Shown: positions 16,840-25,229 of the stretch, piece by piece
Layout of the letters: the number at the start of each line of letters is the position of its first letter
Position numbering within the stretch: position 1 is the first letter of the stretch
Assembly: GCA_030433805.1 (NCBI GenBank)
Contig: JARUXA010000007.1
Coordinates: 124,001 to 188,000 of the forward strand
From: Sphingomonas sp. PsM26
GTDB lineage: Bacteria > Pseudomonadota > Alphaproteobacteria > Sphingomonadales > Sphingomonadaceae
Direction of reading: 5' to 3'
Length of the DNA: 64,000 nucleotides
The notes under the pieces: generated by a model
What the model saw: the letters and a program-made list of their open reading frames with translations, nothing else
Told to the model about the DNA's origin: nothing
Database searches by the model: none
Program-made: the position numbers and the translations under genes

Positions 16840-18486
16840 TTACCAGTTCCGGAAGCGGCTCGGTGGCCGGTACAATCCGCCCGATGCGAGCATCAGGTCC
16901 TTGATCGAATGCGCGGCGAGCAGGCTTCGATCCGCATCGAGCGGATCGATCCCGAGATCCTGCGGCCGCTGGATGATCTTCCGCGCGCGGAGCGTCTCGA
17001 CCATCGCCTTGTCGCGCCCGCGACCGACGTCGGTATAGCCCGCGACCCCGCGGATCGCCTGTTCGCGCTCGTCCTTGGTGCGGCACAGCAACAGGTTGGC
17101 GATGCCTTCCTCGGTGACGATGTGCGTGACGTCGTCGCCGTAGACCATCACCGGCGCGAGATCGAGATCGAGCTTCTCCGCGAGGTCGAGCGCGGCGAGG
17201 CGTTCGACGAACATCGGCGTGTTGCCGTCGCCGAAGGTCTCGCCGATCTGGACGACCAGCTTGCGGCCACGCCGCAGCGGGGCGGGGCCGTCGGGGTCGG
17301 CTTCCGCGCCCGCACGCAGCCACGGTTCGCTCGGATGCCGCCGTCCGCGCGCATCCGACCCCATGTTGGGCGCGCCGCCGAACCCGGCGATGCGGTTGGT
17401 CGTGACGGTCGAGCTATGCCCGGCGAGATCGATCTGGAGCGTCGAGCCGATGAACATGTCGCACGCATACAGCCCGGCGGTCTGGCAGAAGGCGCGGTTG
17501 GAGCGGAGCGACCCGTCGGGGCCAGTGAAGAAGATGTCGGGGCGTGCGCGGAGATAGTCCTCCATCCCGACTTCGGACCCGAAGCAATGGACCTGCTCGA
17601 CCCAGCCCGCCTCGATCGCGGGGATCAGCGTGGGATGCGGGTTGAGCGCCCAGTGCGTGCAGACCTTGCCCTTCAGCCCGAGCCGCTCGCCGTAGGTCGG
17701 CAAGAGAAGCTCGATCGCTGCGGTGTTGAAGCCGATCCCGTGGTTGAGGCGGCGGATCCCGTACGGCTGGTACAGCCCCTTGATCGCGAGCATCGCGGTC
17801 AGGATCTGCGTCTCGGTGATCGCGGCGGGATCGCGCGTGAACAATGGCTCGACGTAGAAGGGCTTGGCCGCGTCGACGAGGAAATGGACCTGATCGCCGG
17901 GGATGTCGACGCGCGGGACCTTGTCGACGATCTCGCCGACCTGCGCGACGACGAGGCCGTTGCCGAAGCTGGTCGCCTCGACTACGGTCGGCGTGTCCTC
18001 GGTATTGGGGCCGGTGTAGAGATTGCCGTCGCGGTCCGCGCTGACCGCCGCGATCAGCGCGACCTGCGGGGTCAGATCGATGAAATAGCGCGCGAACAGT
18101 TCGAGATAGGTGTGGACCGCGCCAAGCTCGATCTTGCCGCCGAACAGCATTTTGGCGATCCGCGCGGACTGCGGGCCCGAATACGAGAAATCGAGCCGCT
18201 TCGCGATCCCGCTGTCGAACAGGTCGAGATGTTCGGGGAGGACGACGCCCGATTGCACCATGTGCAGATCATGGACCCGCGCCGGATCGACCGCGGCCAG
18301 CGCGCGGGCGAGCACGTCGGCCTGTTTCTGATTGTCGCCTTCGAGACAGACGCGGTCGCCGGGGTTGAGGATCGCCTCGAGGAAGGACGTCAGGTCGGCG
18401 GGGTCGACGAGCTTGCCCTTCGCGAAGCGGCTGCCCGCTTCGATCCGCGCCGTCCGTGCGGCTTGTTTGCTGTTCCAGTCGCGCAT
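16840..18486 (-). CDS. mdcA: Malonate decarboxylase alpha subunit MdcA (acetyl-S-ACP:malonate transferase)
   Basis: 548-residue alpha subunit, which swaps acetyl for malonyl on the carrier protein, with a CoA-transferase-type fold. Diagnostic stretches are SGVVLPEHLDLFDSGIAKRL, YTGPNTEDTPTVVEAT, LNHGIGFNTAAIELLLPTYG and STVTTNRIAGFGGAPNMGSD. The ATG at 18486 (MRDWNSKQAARTARIE) best fits the family N-terminus; ATG 18507 seven codons upstream is an alternative. The open frame to 18699 runs through the promoter region and is not likely coding. First gene of the leftward mdc operon, divergent from madL. Confidence 0.9.
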   Translation of the reverse strand: MRDWNSKQAARTARIEAGSRFAKGKLVDPADLTSFLEAILNPGDRVCLEGDNQKQADVLARALAAVDPARVHDLHMVQSGVVLPEHLDLFDSGIAKRLDFSYSGPQSARIAKMLFGGKIELGAVHTYLELFARYFIDLTPQVALIAAVSADRDGNLYTGPNTEDTPTVVEATSFGNGLVVAQVGEIVDKVPRVDIPGDQVHFLVDAAKPFYVEPLFTRDPAAITETQILTAMLAIKGLYQPYGIRRLNHGIGFNTAAIELLLPTYGERLGLKGKVCTHWALNPHPTLIPAIEAGWVEQVHCFGSEVGMEDYLRARPDIFFTGPDGSLRSNRAFCQTAGLYACDMFIGSTLQIDLAGHSSTVTTNRIAGFGGAPNMGSDARGRRHPSEPWLRAGAEADPDGPAPLRRGRKLVVQIGETFGDGNTPMFVERLAALDLAEKLDLDLAPVMVYGDDVTHIVTEEGIANLLLCRTKDEREQAIRGVAGYTDVGRGRDKAMVETLRARKIIQRPQDLGIDPLDADRSLLAAHSIKDLMLASGGLYRPPSRFRNW

Positions 18487-18661
18487 CGCCTGATCGTATC
18501 CAAACATTGCTTCGAATGCGATCCTTGTATTGGCTATTGCGGTTAATGCAAGTCTGTGCATACAGTAGGGCGTATCGACGGTAGATCGGTGTACATGGAA
18601 GGATGCAACGCGTGATGATGCATACGCTGAGCCCCACGGCTCGAGTACCGCGGTGGGCGGC
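18487..18661. promoter_or_regulatory. mdcA / madL divergent control region
   Basis: 175 bases between the divergent malonate operons. The heptamer TGCATAC occurs twice, at 18557-18563 and 18619-18625, exactly 62 bases apart. The first copy is inside CTGT-GCAT-ACAG (18554-18565), an inverted repeat with four-base arms. A TGTACA palindrome lies at about 18590. These are candidate sites for the GntR/FadR-type regulator encoded at 19862; known malonate regulators of this class bind palindromes around TGTATACA, which these only partly resemble. Confidence 0.35.
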
Positions 18662-19096
18662 ATGACCATTTCCGGCGTGGCGCTGCTCGCCATCTGCACG
18701 TTGCTGGGGGTTTACCTCGGCGATCTGCTCGGGGTCGGGCTCGGGGTTAAGGCCAATGTCGGCGGAGTCGGGATCGCGATGATCCTGCTGATCGCGTCGC
18801 GGCTGTGGCTCGGCAAACGCGGGTTGATGAGCCACGGCTTGAAACTGGGCGTCGAATTCTGGGGCGCGCTTTACATCCCGATCGTCGTCGCGATGGCGGC
18901 GCAGCAGAATGTCGTCGCCGCGATGGAAGGCGGCCCGGTCGTCGTCATCGCCGCGGTCGGCGCGCTGCTGCTGTGCTTCGGTCTGGTCGCGTTGCTCAGC
19001 CGGTTGGGCGGCACCAGCGAGACGATGGACGAGATCGAGGCGAAAAGCCTGGTCGCGGCCGAAGCGGCGCGGGTCGCCAAGGGGGATCCGGCATGA
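18662..19096 (+). CDS. madL: Malonate transporter subunit MadL
   Basis: 144-residue membrane protein, the small subunit of the two-component MadLM malonate uptake system. It has about four hydrophobic helices (LLAICTLLGVYLGDLLGVGLGV..., IAMILLIASRL, ALYIPIVVAMAA, VVVIAAVGALLLCFGLVALL) and a polar C-terminal tail. The ATG at 18662 matches the family start MTISGVALLA; a GTG three codons earlier (18653) is an alternative. Its TGA overlaps the madM ATG (ATGA). Confidence 0.87.
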   Translation: MTISGVALLAICTLLGVYLGDLLGVGLGVKANVGGVGIAMILLIASRLWLGKRGLMSHGLKLGVEFWGALYIPIVVAMAAQQNVVAAMEGGPVVVIAAVGALLLCFGLVALLSRLGGTSETMDEIEAKSLVAAEAARVAKGDPA

Positions 19097-19860
19097 GCGA
19101 GATGATCACCCATGTGTTCACCGCCAACGCGCTGCTGACCGCTTTCGCCGTCGTCGGGCTGGTGATGTGGCTCTCCAACGCAATTTCGAAATATCTGACG
19201 CGGGGGCGAGTCCATGGCTCGGCGATCGCGATCATCATCGGGCTTGCCGCCGCCTTCTTCGGCGGCGTGTGGACCGGGGGCGAGAAGGGCGTGGCGGATA
19301 TTCCGGTGCTCGCCGGGATCGGGCTGATGGGTGGCGCGATGCTGCGCGATTTCGCGATCGTCGCGACCGCGTTCGAGGTCGACGTGGTGCAGGCCAAGAA
19401 GGCCGGGCTGATCGGCGCGATCGCGCTCGGGCTCGGCACGGTGGTGCCGTTCGTGTTCGGCGCGCTCGTCGCGGCTGCGTTCGGCTATACCGATGCGGTG
19501 TCGATGACGACGATCGGTGCGGGCGCGGTGACCTATATCGTCGGGCCGGTGACGGGCGCTGCGCTGGGCGCGAGTTCGGCGGTGATCGCGCTGTCGATCG
19601 CGACCGGGGTGCTGAAAGCGGTGCTGGTGATGATCGGCACGCCGCTGGTCGCGCGCTTCATCGGGCTCAACAATCCGCGCAGCGCGATGGTGTTCGGCGG
19701 GTTGATGGGGACGGTGAGCGGGGTTTCTGGCGGGCTTGCGGCGACCGATCGGCGGCTGGTGCCTTATGGGGCCTTGACCGCGACCTTCCACACGGGTCTG
19801 GGCTGTCTCGTGGCGCCGTCGATCCTGTACCTTGCGGTGCGGGCGACGGTGGGAGGGTGA
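19093..19860 (+). CDS. madM: Malonate transporter subunit MadM
   Basis: 255-residue integral membrane subunit of the malonate symporter, with about eight to nine predicted helices (e.g. NALLTAFAVVGLVMWLSNAI, SAIAIIIGLAAAFFGGVW, LIGAIALGLGTVVPFVFGA). Conserved glycine-rich stretches AAFFGGVWTGG, GGAMLRDFAIVATAFEVD and FGGLMGTVSGVSGGLAATD are present. The ATG at 19093 overlaps the madL stop. The longer upstream open frame is a shadow of madL. Followed directly by the regulator gene. Confidence 0.88.
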   Translation: MSEMITHVFTANALLTAFAVVGLVMWLSNAISKYLTRGRVHGSAIAIIIGLAAAFFGGVWTGGEKGVADIPVLAGIGLMGGAMLRDFAIVATAFEVDVVQAKKAGLIGAIALGLGTVVPFVFGALVAAAFGYTDAVSMTTIGAGAVTYIVGPVTGAALGASSAVIALSIATGVLKAVLVMIGTPLVARFIGLNNPRSAMVFGGLMGTVSGVSGGLAATDRRLVPYGALTATFHTGLGCLVAPSILYLAVRATVGG

Positions 19861-19861
19861 C

Positions 19862-20548
19862 GTGGCGGATATCGAGCCCGAGGATCTGAGCGACGAGCGG
19901 ACCTTGCTGTCGGTGCGCATCCGCAACGCGCTGACCGACGAAATCGCGAGCGGCACGCTCAAGGCGGGGACGCAGCTCGACGAGCAGCAGCTCGCCGACC
20001 GGTTCGGCGCATCGCGGACGCCGGTGCGCGAGGCGCTGCGGCAACTGGCGGTGAGCGGGCTGGCGGAGATGCGACCGCGCCGTGGCGTGGTGGTCACGCG
20101 ACTGACGCCCGAGCGGATCATGGACATGTTCGAGGCGATGGCCGAGATCGAGGCGATGTGTGTTCGGCTCGCCACCAACCGGATGACCCCGCTGGAGCGC
20201 AGCCGGTTGATCCAGCTGCACGAAAGCTCGCTGGCGATGGTTGAGGCGAACGACGTCGATGCTTATGACGCGTTCAACCGTGCGTTCCACGAGACCCTCT
20301 ATCATGCGACGCACAACGCCTTCCTCGCCGAACAGGCGATCGCCACACGGACTCGGCTCAACGCCTTCCGGCGGACGCAATTGCGGCAGGGCCGTCGCAT
20401 CGTCCGCTCGCGCGAGGAGCATGATGGCGTGATGACCGCGATCGCCGAAGGCGACGGCGAGACCGCCGCACGACGGATGCGCGCGCACATGCTCAATGCG
20501 GCGAGCGCCCTCGACCGCTATATTGCCGACCACGACGGGATCGGCTGA
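19862..20548 (+). CDS. GntR-family (FadR/FCD) transcriptional regulator of malonate genes
   Basis: 228-residue regulator. The winged-helix GntR domain occupies about residues 15-80 ([20 protein letters not shown], then RPRRGVVV), followed by an all-helical FCD effector domain with [11 protein letters not shown] and [12 protein letters not shown] blocks that carry likely metal-binding histidines. The GTG start at 19862 lies two bases after the madM TGA, with GGGAGG about six bases upstream. Location between madLM and acs makes it the probable malonate-responsive regulator (MdcY/MatR-like), acting on the mdcA/madL region; this is inferred from context. Confidence 0.8.
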   Translation: MADIEPEDLSDERTLLSVRIRNALTDEIASGTLKAGTQLDEQQLADRFGASRTPVREALRQLAVSGLAEMRPRRGVVVTRLTPERIMDMFEAMAEIEAMCVRLATNRMTPLERSRLIQLHESSLAMVEANDVDAYDAFNRAFHETLYHATHNAFLAEQAIATRTRLNAFRRTQLRQGRRIVRSREEHDGVMTAIAEGDGETAARRMRAHMLNAASALDRYIADHDGIG

Positions 20549-20571
20549 AAATCGTAAAGGAGAGTCTCCCC

Positions 20572-22476
20572 ATGTCCGACACCAATCTGCTCGCGGCGCG
20601 CGAAGCCCTGCATGCGCAGTCTCTGTCCGATCCCGACGGGTTCTGGCTGGATGCCGCCGAACAGCTGCAATGGATGACGCCGCCGACGCGCGCGGGCGAC
20701 TGGTCGTTCGACAAGGATGATTTCCGCATCACCTGGTTTGAGGATGGCGTGCTCAACGTCTCGGTCAACTGTATCGACCGGCATCTCGACACGCGCGGCG
20801 ATCAGGTCGCGATCCTGTGGGAAGGCGACGACCCCGCGACCGAACCGCGCGCGATCACTTATGCCGAGCTGCACCGCGAGGTCTCGCGCTTCGCCAATGT
20901 GCTGAAGGGGCTGGGCGCGAAGAAAGGCGACCTGATCACGCTGTACATGCCCATGATCCCCGAGGCGGCGTTCGCGATGCTCGCGTGCGCGCGGATCGGC
21001 GCGGTGCATTCGGTGGTGTTCGCAGGCTTCTCCGCCGAGGCGCTGGCCGGACGGATCGAGGATTGCGACAGCCACATCGTCATCACCGCCGACGAAGGCC
21101 GCCGCGGCGGGCGCGCGGTGCCGCTCAAGGCGTGCGTCGACGAAGCGCTCAAGATCGCGGGCAAGGTCGACCATGTCCTCGTCGTCCGCGCGAGCGGGGC
21201 CGAGGTCGCGATGACCGAAGGGCGCGACGTCTGGTATGACGAAGCGCTCGCGACGGTCGGCGACGATTGCCCGCCCGAGCCGATGGCGGCGGAGGACCCG
21301 CTGTTCATCCTCTACACCAGCGGATCGACCGGCAAGCCCAAGGGCGTCGTCCACACCACCGGCGGTTATCTGCTGTGGGCGGCAATGACGCATGCGACCG
21401 TGTTCGATTATGCCGCGCCCGAGGTCTATTGGTGCGCTGCGGACATCGGCTGGGTCACCGGGCACAGCTACATCGTCTATGGTCCGCTCGCCAATGGCGC
21501 GACGACGCTGATGTTCGAGGGCGTCCCGACCTGGCCGACCGCGGCGCGGATGTGGGAGGTAGTCGACCGGCATCAGGTGACGACGCTCTACACCGCCCCG
21601 ACCGCGCTGCGCGCATTGATGAAGGAGGGCGATTCCTTCGTCACCGGCACGAGCCGGGCGTCGCTCAAGGTCCTCGGGTCGGTCGGCGAGCCGATCAACC
21701 CCGAGGCGTGGCGCTGGTACCATGACGTCGTCGGCGAGGGGCGTTGCCCGGTGATGGACACGTGGTGGCAGACCGAGACCGGCGGCCACATGATCACCCC
21801 GCTCCCCGGCACCCCGCCCAAGCCGGGGTCGGCGAGCTTGCCCTTCTACGGGGTCGATCCGCAGTTGCTCAACGCCGAGGGGCAGCGGCTGGAGGGAGCG
21901 GCCGAGGGCAATCTGGTGATCGCGAAATCCTGGCCGGGGCAGATGCGTGGGCTGTGGGGTGATCCGGCGCGCTTCTTCGAGGCGTATTTCAGCCTGTATC
22001 CGGGGGTCTACACCACCGGCGACGGCGCACGGCGCGACGCCGACGGCTATTGGTGGATCACGGGCCGAGTCGACGACGTCATCAACGTGTCCGGGCACCG
22101 CATGGGCACCGCCGAGGTCGAGAGTGCGCTGGTGCTCCACGCCGATGTCGCGGAAGCGGCGGTGGTCGGCTTCCCGCATGACGTGAAGGGGCAGGGCATT
22201 TACGCCTATGTCACGCTCAACGCCGGGGTCGAGCCGGACGAGACGCTGCGCAAGGCGCTGCGCGACTGGGTCCGGCACGAGATTGGCCCGATCGCAACGC
22301 CCGATGCGATTCAGTTCGCGCCCGGCCTGCCCAAGACTCGCTCGGGCAAGATCATGCGCCGAATCCTCCGCAAGATCGCCGAGGGCGATACCGGGGCATT
22401 GGGGGATACGTCGACGCTGGCGGACCCGAGCGTGGTCGATGCGCTGGTGGCGGATAGTCAGGTGGCGAAGGCATAA
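20572..22476 (+). CDS. acs: Acetyl-CoA synthetase (AMP-forming)
   Basis: 634-residue adenylate-forming enzyme that activates acetate with ATP and CoA. The P-loop-like core [14 protein letters not shown] lies near 245, followed by [30 protein letters not shown], the [16 protein letters not shown] hinge and [11 protein letters not shown], whose lysine is the usual acetylation site. Length and motifs fit Acs better than propionyl-CoA synthetase. Ribosome site AAAGGAG is nine bases upstream. It follows the regulator by 23 bases, so it probably recaptures acetate released from malonate decarboxylation; acetate from NagA deacetylation could also feed it. Confidence 0.88.
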   Translation: MSDTNLLAAREALHAQSLSDPDGFWLDAAEQLQWMTPPTRAGDWSFDKDDFRITWFEDGVLNVSVNCIDRHLDTRGDQVAILWEGDDPATEPRAITYAELHREVSRFANVLKGLGAKKGDLITLYMPMIPEAAFAMLACARIGAVHSVVFAGFSAEALAGRIEDCDSHIVITADEGRRGGRAVPLKACVDEALKIAGKVDHVLVVRASGAEVAMTEGRDVWYDEALATVGDDCPPEPMAAEDPLFILYTSGSTGKPKGVVHTTGGYLLWAAMTHATVFDYAAPEVYWCAADIGWVTGHSYIVYGPLANGATTLMFEGVPTWPTAARMWEVVDRHQVTTLYTAPTALRALMKEGDSFVTGTSRASLKVLGSVGEPINPEAWRWYHDVVGEGRCPVMDTWWQTETGGHMITPLPGTPPKPGSASLPFYGVDPQLLNAEGQRLEGAAEGNLVIAKSWPGQMRGLWGDPARFFEAYFSLYPGVYTTGDGARRDADGYWWITGRVDDVINVSGHRMGTAEVESALVLHADVAEAAVVGFPHDVKGQGIYAYVTLNAGVEPDETLRKALRDWVRHEIGPIATPDAIQFAPGLPKTRSGKIMRRILRKIAEGDTGALGDTSTLADPSVVDALVADSQVAKA

Positions 22477-22500
22477 GGCGCGGGACCGGTTGCGTGGGTT

Positions 22501-22588
22501 GTGCTCCTGCGAAAGCAGGAGCTCAGAGTTCAGCAAAACAACGGCTTGTAGCGTGTGAGACCCTGGGCTCCTGCCTGCGCAGGAGCAC
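22501..22588. repeat. REP-like inverted pair (GCTCCTGC family)
   Basis: Two 26-base elements, 22501-22526 and 22563-22588, in opposite orientation with a 36-base spacer. Each is itself a hairpin with an 8-bp stem GCTCCTGC/GCAGGAGC; the first has a GAAA loop. The reverse complement of the second matches the first at all but a few positions. This is the arrangement of bacterial interspersed mosaic elements. It sits after acs and may also act as a transcript end. Confidence 0.75.
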
Positions 22589-22688
22589 GGCGCGGGTTGT
22601 GTGAGGACCGCGGGATCGATCATCCCGGCGGAACGCGCTGCGGTTGACCGGGTTGTGGGGTGGTCAACGATACAGGCCACCCCGCCCC

Positions 22689-24731
22689 ATGCCGCACCTC
22701 GTCACCGAACATCTCTCGATTGCCTACACCGAGCACGGCGACCCGGCCGGCCAGCCGGTGCTGCTGATCCACGGCTGGCCCGACGACGCCTCGACCTGGG
22801 ACGCGGTCGTTCCCACTTTGGCCGAGGCGGGCTTGCGCGTGATCGTGCCGACGCTGCGCGGGTTCGGGGAAACGCGGCTGGGCGACGGGCCGCGCACCGG
22901 CAACAGCGCGATCCTCGCGATGGATGCGATCGCACTGATGGACGGGCTCGGGATCGAGCGGTTTATGGTCGCGGGGCATGATTGGGGATCGACCACCGCC
23001 GAGGCGCTCGCGATCGGCTGGCCCGAGCGGGTCAAGCGGATCGCGCTGCTGTCGTCGATGCCGCGGATGGGCGGCGCACCGACCCCGCCGTTCGAACAGG
23101 CGCAGCGGACCTGGTATCACTGGTTCATGGCGACCGCGCGTGGGGCTGTGGCGGTTCGCGCCGATCCCAAGGGCTTCGCGCATATCCACTGGGTCAATTG
23201 GGCACCGCGCGGCTGGTTCGACGAAGCGACGTTCGACCGCGTCGCGCAGTCCTTCGAGAACCCGGACTGGGTCGACGTGACGCTCCACAGCTATCGCGCG
23301 CGCTGGGATGAGGCGGAGCCCGATCCGCGCAGCCAGTGGCTCGAGAACAAGGTCAAGGCGACGCGTTCGCTTTCGCTGCCCGCGATCTACATTCAGGGCG
23401 ACGCGGATGGCGTCAATCCGCCGTCCGCCAGCGCGGGCGTGCCGGACAAGTTTACCGGACCGTTCGGCTATATCCGGATTTCAGGCGTTGGCCATTTTCC
23501 GCAGCGCGAGCACCCGCAAGCGGTGGCGCGACACCTCATCCATCTTTTTACTGGCGACCCCCAGACCCTCGCCGACACGCATGACCGGAGTTTCCTTATG
23601 ACCAAGACCAAGCCCCTCCTCGCCGGAATCGCCGCCGCAGGGATCATCGCCGCCGCCGCCTTCGGGGTGGCGCAAGCGCAGACTCGCCCCGCGACCAACG
23701 CGCTGAGCGAAGTGGCGACGTTCGACCATCAGGTGACGGGCGTCGCGGTGACCGCGGACGGCCGCCGTTTCGTCAACTTCCCGCGCTGGACCGACGATGC
23801 GCCGATCTCGGTTGCCGAAGTGATGGCCGACGGGTCGCTCAAGCCCTATCCCGACGCCAAGTGGAACAGCTGGCGCAACGCGCGCGCTAACGAGCTGCCG
23901 GTCGGCGACTATTTCGTCTGCGTCCAGTCGATCGTGCCCGACGGCCACGGCAATCTTTGGGTGCTCGACCCCGGCGCGCCGGGCAATGAGAAGATCCTCG
24001 AAGGCGCGCCCAAGCTGGTCAAGATCGACCTCGCCACCAACCGCGTCGTGAAGACGATCCTGGTGCCGGGCGACGTCGCGTTGCAGGGGACCTATCTCAA
24101 CGACATCCGCTTCTCGCCCGATGGCAAGACCGGTTACATCACCGACAGCGGCACGCGCGGCGCGATCATCGTGATCGATCTCGAAAGCGGCAAGGGCTTC
24201 CGCGCGCTCGACGGGCATATGTCGACGCAGATCGACAAGACCGTCAAGGTGACCACCGACGGCAAGCCGCTGGTCCGCCCCGATGGTCGCCAGCCCGCTT
24301 TCTCGGCGGACGGGATCGCGATTTCGAACGACGGCAAGACGCTGTATTATCAGGCGCTGACCGGGAAGACTTTGTATGCGATCGACACTGCGCTGCTGCG
24401 CGACGGCGTTGCGGAGACGGCGCGCGCGGCGGGCGTGAAGACGGTCGCGCAGACGCATGTCGCGGACGGGCTGTGGATGAGCAAGGCGGGGACGCTGTAC
24501 CTGACGTCGCCGACCGACAATGCGATTACGCGGCTGGCGGGCGATCATGTCGAGCCGGTGCTGAGCGATCGGCGGTTGCGCTGGCCGGATACGTTTTCCG
24601 AAGGGCCGGATGGGCGGATCTATGTGACGGCGAGCCACATTCAGGACACCAACTGGTTCAAGCCCGGGGCGCCGGCGTCGCTGAAGACGCAGCTGTTTGC
24701 GTTCATGCCGGGGAAGGGCGGGCGGCGCTGA
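22689..24731 (+). CDS. Alpha/beta hydrolase (epoxide-hydrolase-like) fused in frame to a major-royal-jelly/yellow-type protein
   Basis: Single open frame of 680 codons. Residues 1 to about 290 form an alpha/beta hydrolase of the epoxide hydrolase / haloalkane dehalogenase type: HGWPDD oxyanion motif, nucleophile aspartate in GHDWGS, and terminal GHFPQREHP histidine. A 16-residue linker follows, then Met304, which begins a typical Sec signal peptide and an MRJP/yellow-family propeller (SIVPDGHGNLWVLDPG, YLNDIRFSPDGKTGYITDSG). No stop codon separates the two parts. An export signal in mid-protein makes a working fusion doubtful; the ancestral hydrolase stop was probably lost, and the second half may be translated separately from 23598. 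No strong ribosome site precedes 22689. Confidence 0.6.
   Translation: MPHLVTEHLSIAYTEHGDPAGQPVLLIHGWPDDASTWDAVVPTLAEAGLRVIVPTLRGFGETRLGDGPRTGNSAILAMDAIALMDGLGIERFMVAGHDWGSTTAEALAIGWPERVKRIALLSSMPRMGGAPTPPFEQAQRTWYHWFMATARGAVAVRADPKGFAHIHWVNWAPRGWFDEATFDRVAQSFENPDWVDVTLHSYRARWDEAEPDPRSQWLENKVKATRSLSLPAIYIQGDADGVNPPSASAGVPDKFTGPFGYIRISGVGHFPQREHPQAVARHLIHLFTGDPQTLADTHDRSFLMTKTKPLLAGIAAAGIIAAAAFGVAQAQTRPATNALSEVATFDHQVTGVAVTADGRRFVNFPRWTDDAPISVAEVMADGSLKPYPDAKWNSWRNARANELPVGDYFVCVQSIVPDGHGNLWVLDPGAPGNEKILEGAPKLVKIDLATNRVVKTILVPGDVALQGTYLNDIRFSPDGKTGYITDSGTRGAIIVIDLESGKGFRALDGHMSTQIDKTVKVTTDGKPLVRPDGRQPAFSADGIAISNDGKTLYYQALTGKTLYAIDTALLRDGVAETARAAGVKTVAQTHVADGLWMSKAGTLYLTSPTDNAITRLAGDHVEPVLSDRRLRWPDTFSEGPDGRIYVTASHIQDTNWFKPGAPASLKTQLFAFMPGKGGRR
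23598..24731 (+). CDS. Secreted major-royal-jelly/yellow-type propeller protein (internal start of the fused frame)
   Basis: Alternative reading of the second half of the fused frame. The ATG at 23598 has GGAG seven bases upstream. It opens a clear Sec signal peptide (MTKTKPLLAGIAAAGIIAAA...VAQAQ) on a 377-residue protein of the MRJP/yellow family, a six-bladed propeller group that includes lactonase-like and ligand-binding members. Conserved parts are WRNARANELPVGDYFVCVQS, DPGAPGNEKILEGAPKLV and ADGIAISNDGKTLYY. I favour this as the real start of the exported protein. Confidence 0.55.
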   Translation: MTKTKPLLAGIAAAGIIAAAAFGVAQAQTRPATNALSEVATFDHQVTGVAVTADGRRFVNFPRWTDDAPISVAEVMADGSLKPYPDAKWNSWRNARANELPVGDYFVCVQSIVPDGHGNLWVLDPGAPGNEKILEGAPKLVKIDLATNRVVKTILVPGDVALQGTYLNDIRFSPDGKTGYITDSGTRGAIIVIDLESGKGFRALDGHMSTQIDKTVKVTTDGKPLVRPDGRQPAFSADGIAISNDGKTLYYQALTGKTLYAIDTALLRDGVAETARAAGVKTVAQTHVADGLWMSKAGTLYLTSPTDNAITRLAGDHVEPVLSDRRLRWPDTFSEGPDGRIYVTASHIQDTNWFKPGAPASLKTQLFAFMPGKGGRR

Positions 24732-24760
24732 GGGCTGGCCCCATCCCTACAAATACGCTC

Positions 24761-25194
24761 CGTTCGCCCTGAGCGAAGTCGAAGGGGCCCTTGCCGAACG
24801 GCCCGCGGTCTGTGGGGAGAGAGGGCTTCGACTTCGCTCAGCCCGAACGGGGTGGGGGGTGTTTCTGCTCCTCCCGTACGCCCTGAGCCAAGTCGAAGGG
24901 GCCCTTGCCAAACGGCCCGCGGTCTATGGGGAGAGGGGGCTTCGACTTCGCTCAGCCCGAACGGGTTGGGGTGTTTCTGCTTGCCCCGTTCGCTCTGAGC
25001 GAAGTCGAAGGGCCCCTCTGCGAAACGGCCCGCGGGCTATGGTGAGAGGGGGCTTCGACTGCGCTCAGCCCGAACGGGTTTGTGGGTGTCTCCGCTCTTT
25101 CCGTTCGCCCTGAGCGAAGTCGAAGGGGCCCTCTGCGAAACGGCCCGCGGTCTGTGGTGAGAGGGGATTTCGACTGCGCTCAGTTCGAACGGGG
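24761..25194. repeat. Tandem array of four composite palindromic repeat units (~113 bp period)
   Basis: Four units start at 24761, 24875, 24987 and 25102 (periods 114, 112 and 115). Each unit opens with a form of CGTTCGCCCTGAGCGAAGTC and closes about 90 bases later with its inverted copy (GACTTCGCTCAGCCCGAACG or the GACTGCGCTCAG variant). Between them is a conserved core containing CGGCCCGCGGTCT. This widespread REP-type motif is here amplified in tandem between the convergent propeller and fucosidase genes. The 500-base gap 24732-25229 holds nothing else that I can see. Confidence 0.85.
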
Positions 25195-25229
25195 TGGGGG
25201 GGCACGATCTCGCCCCCACCGGATGCATC

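Noticed and set aside
20572..22476. Propionyl-CoA synthetase
   Set aside because: Length and motif details fit acetyl-CoA synthetase, and the malonate context produces acetate.
24761..25194. Possible CRISPR array
   Set aside because: The period is about 113 bp, the whole unit including the core is conserved, and each unit holds an inverted pair; there are no unique spacers of constant length.
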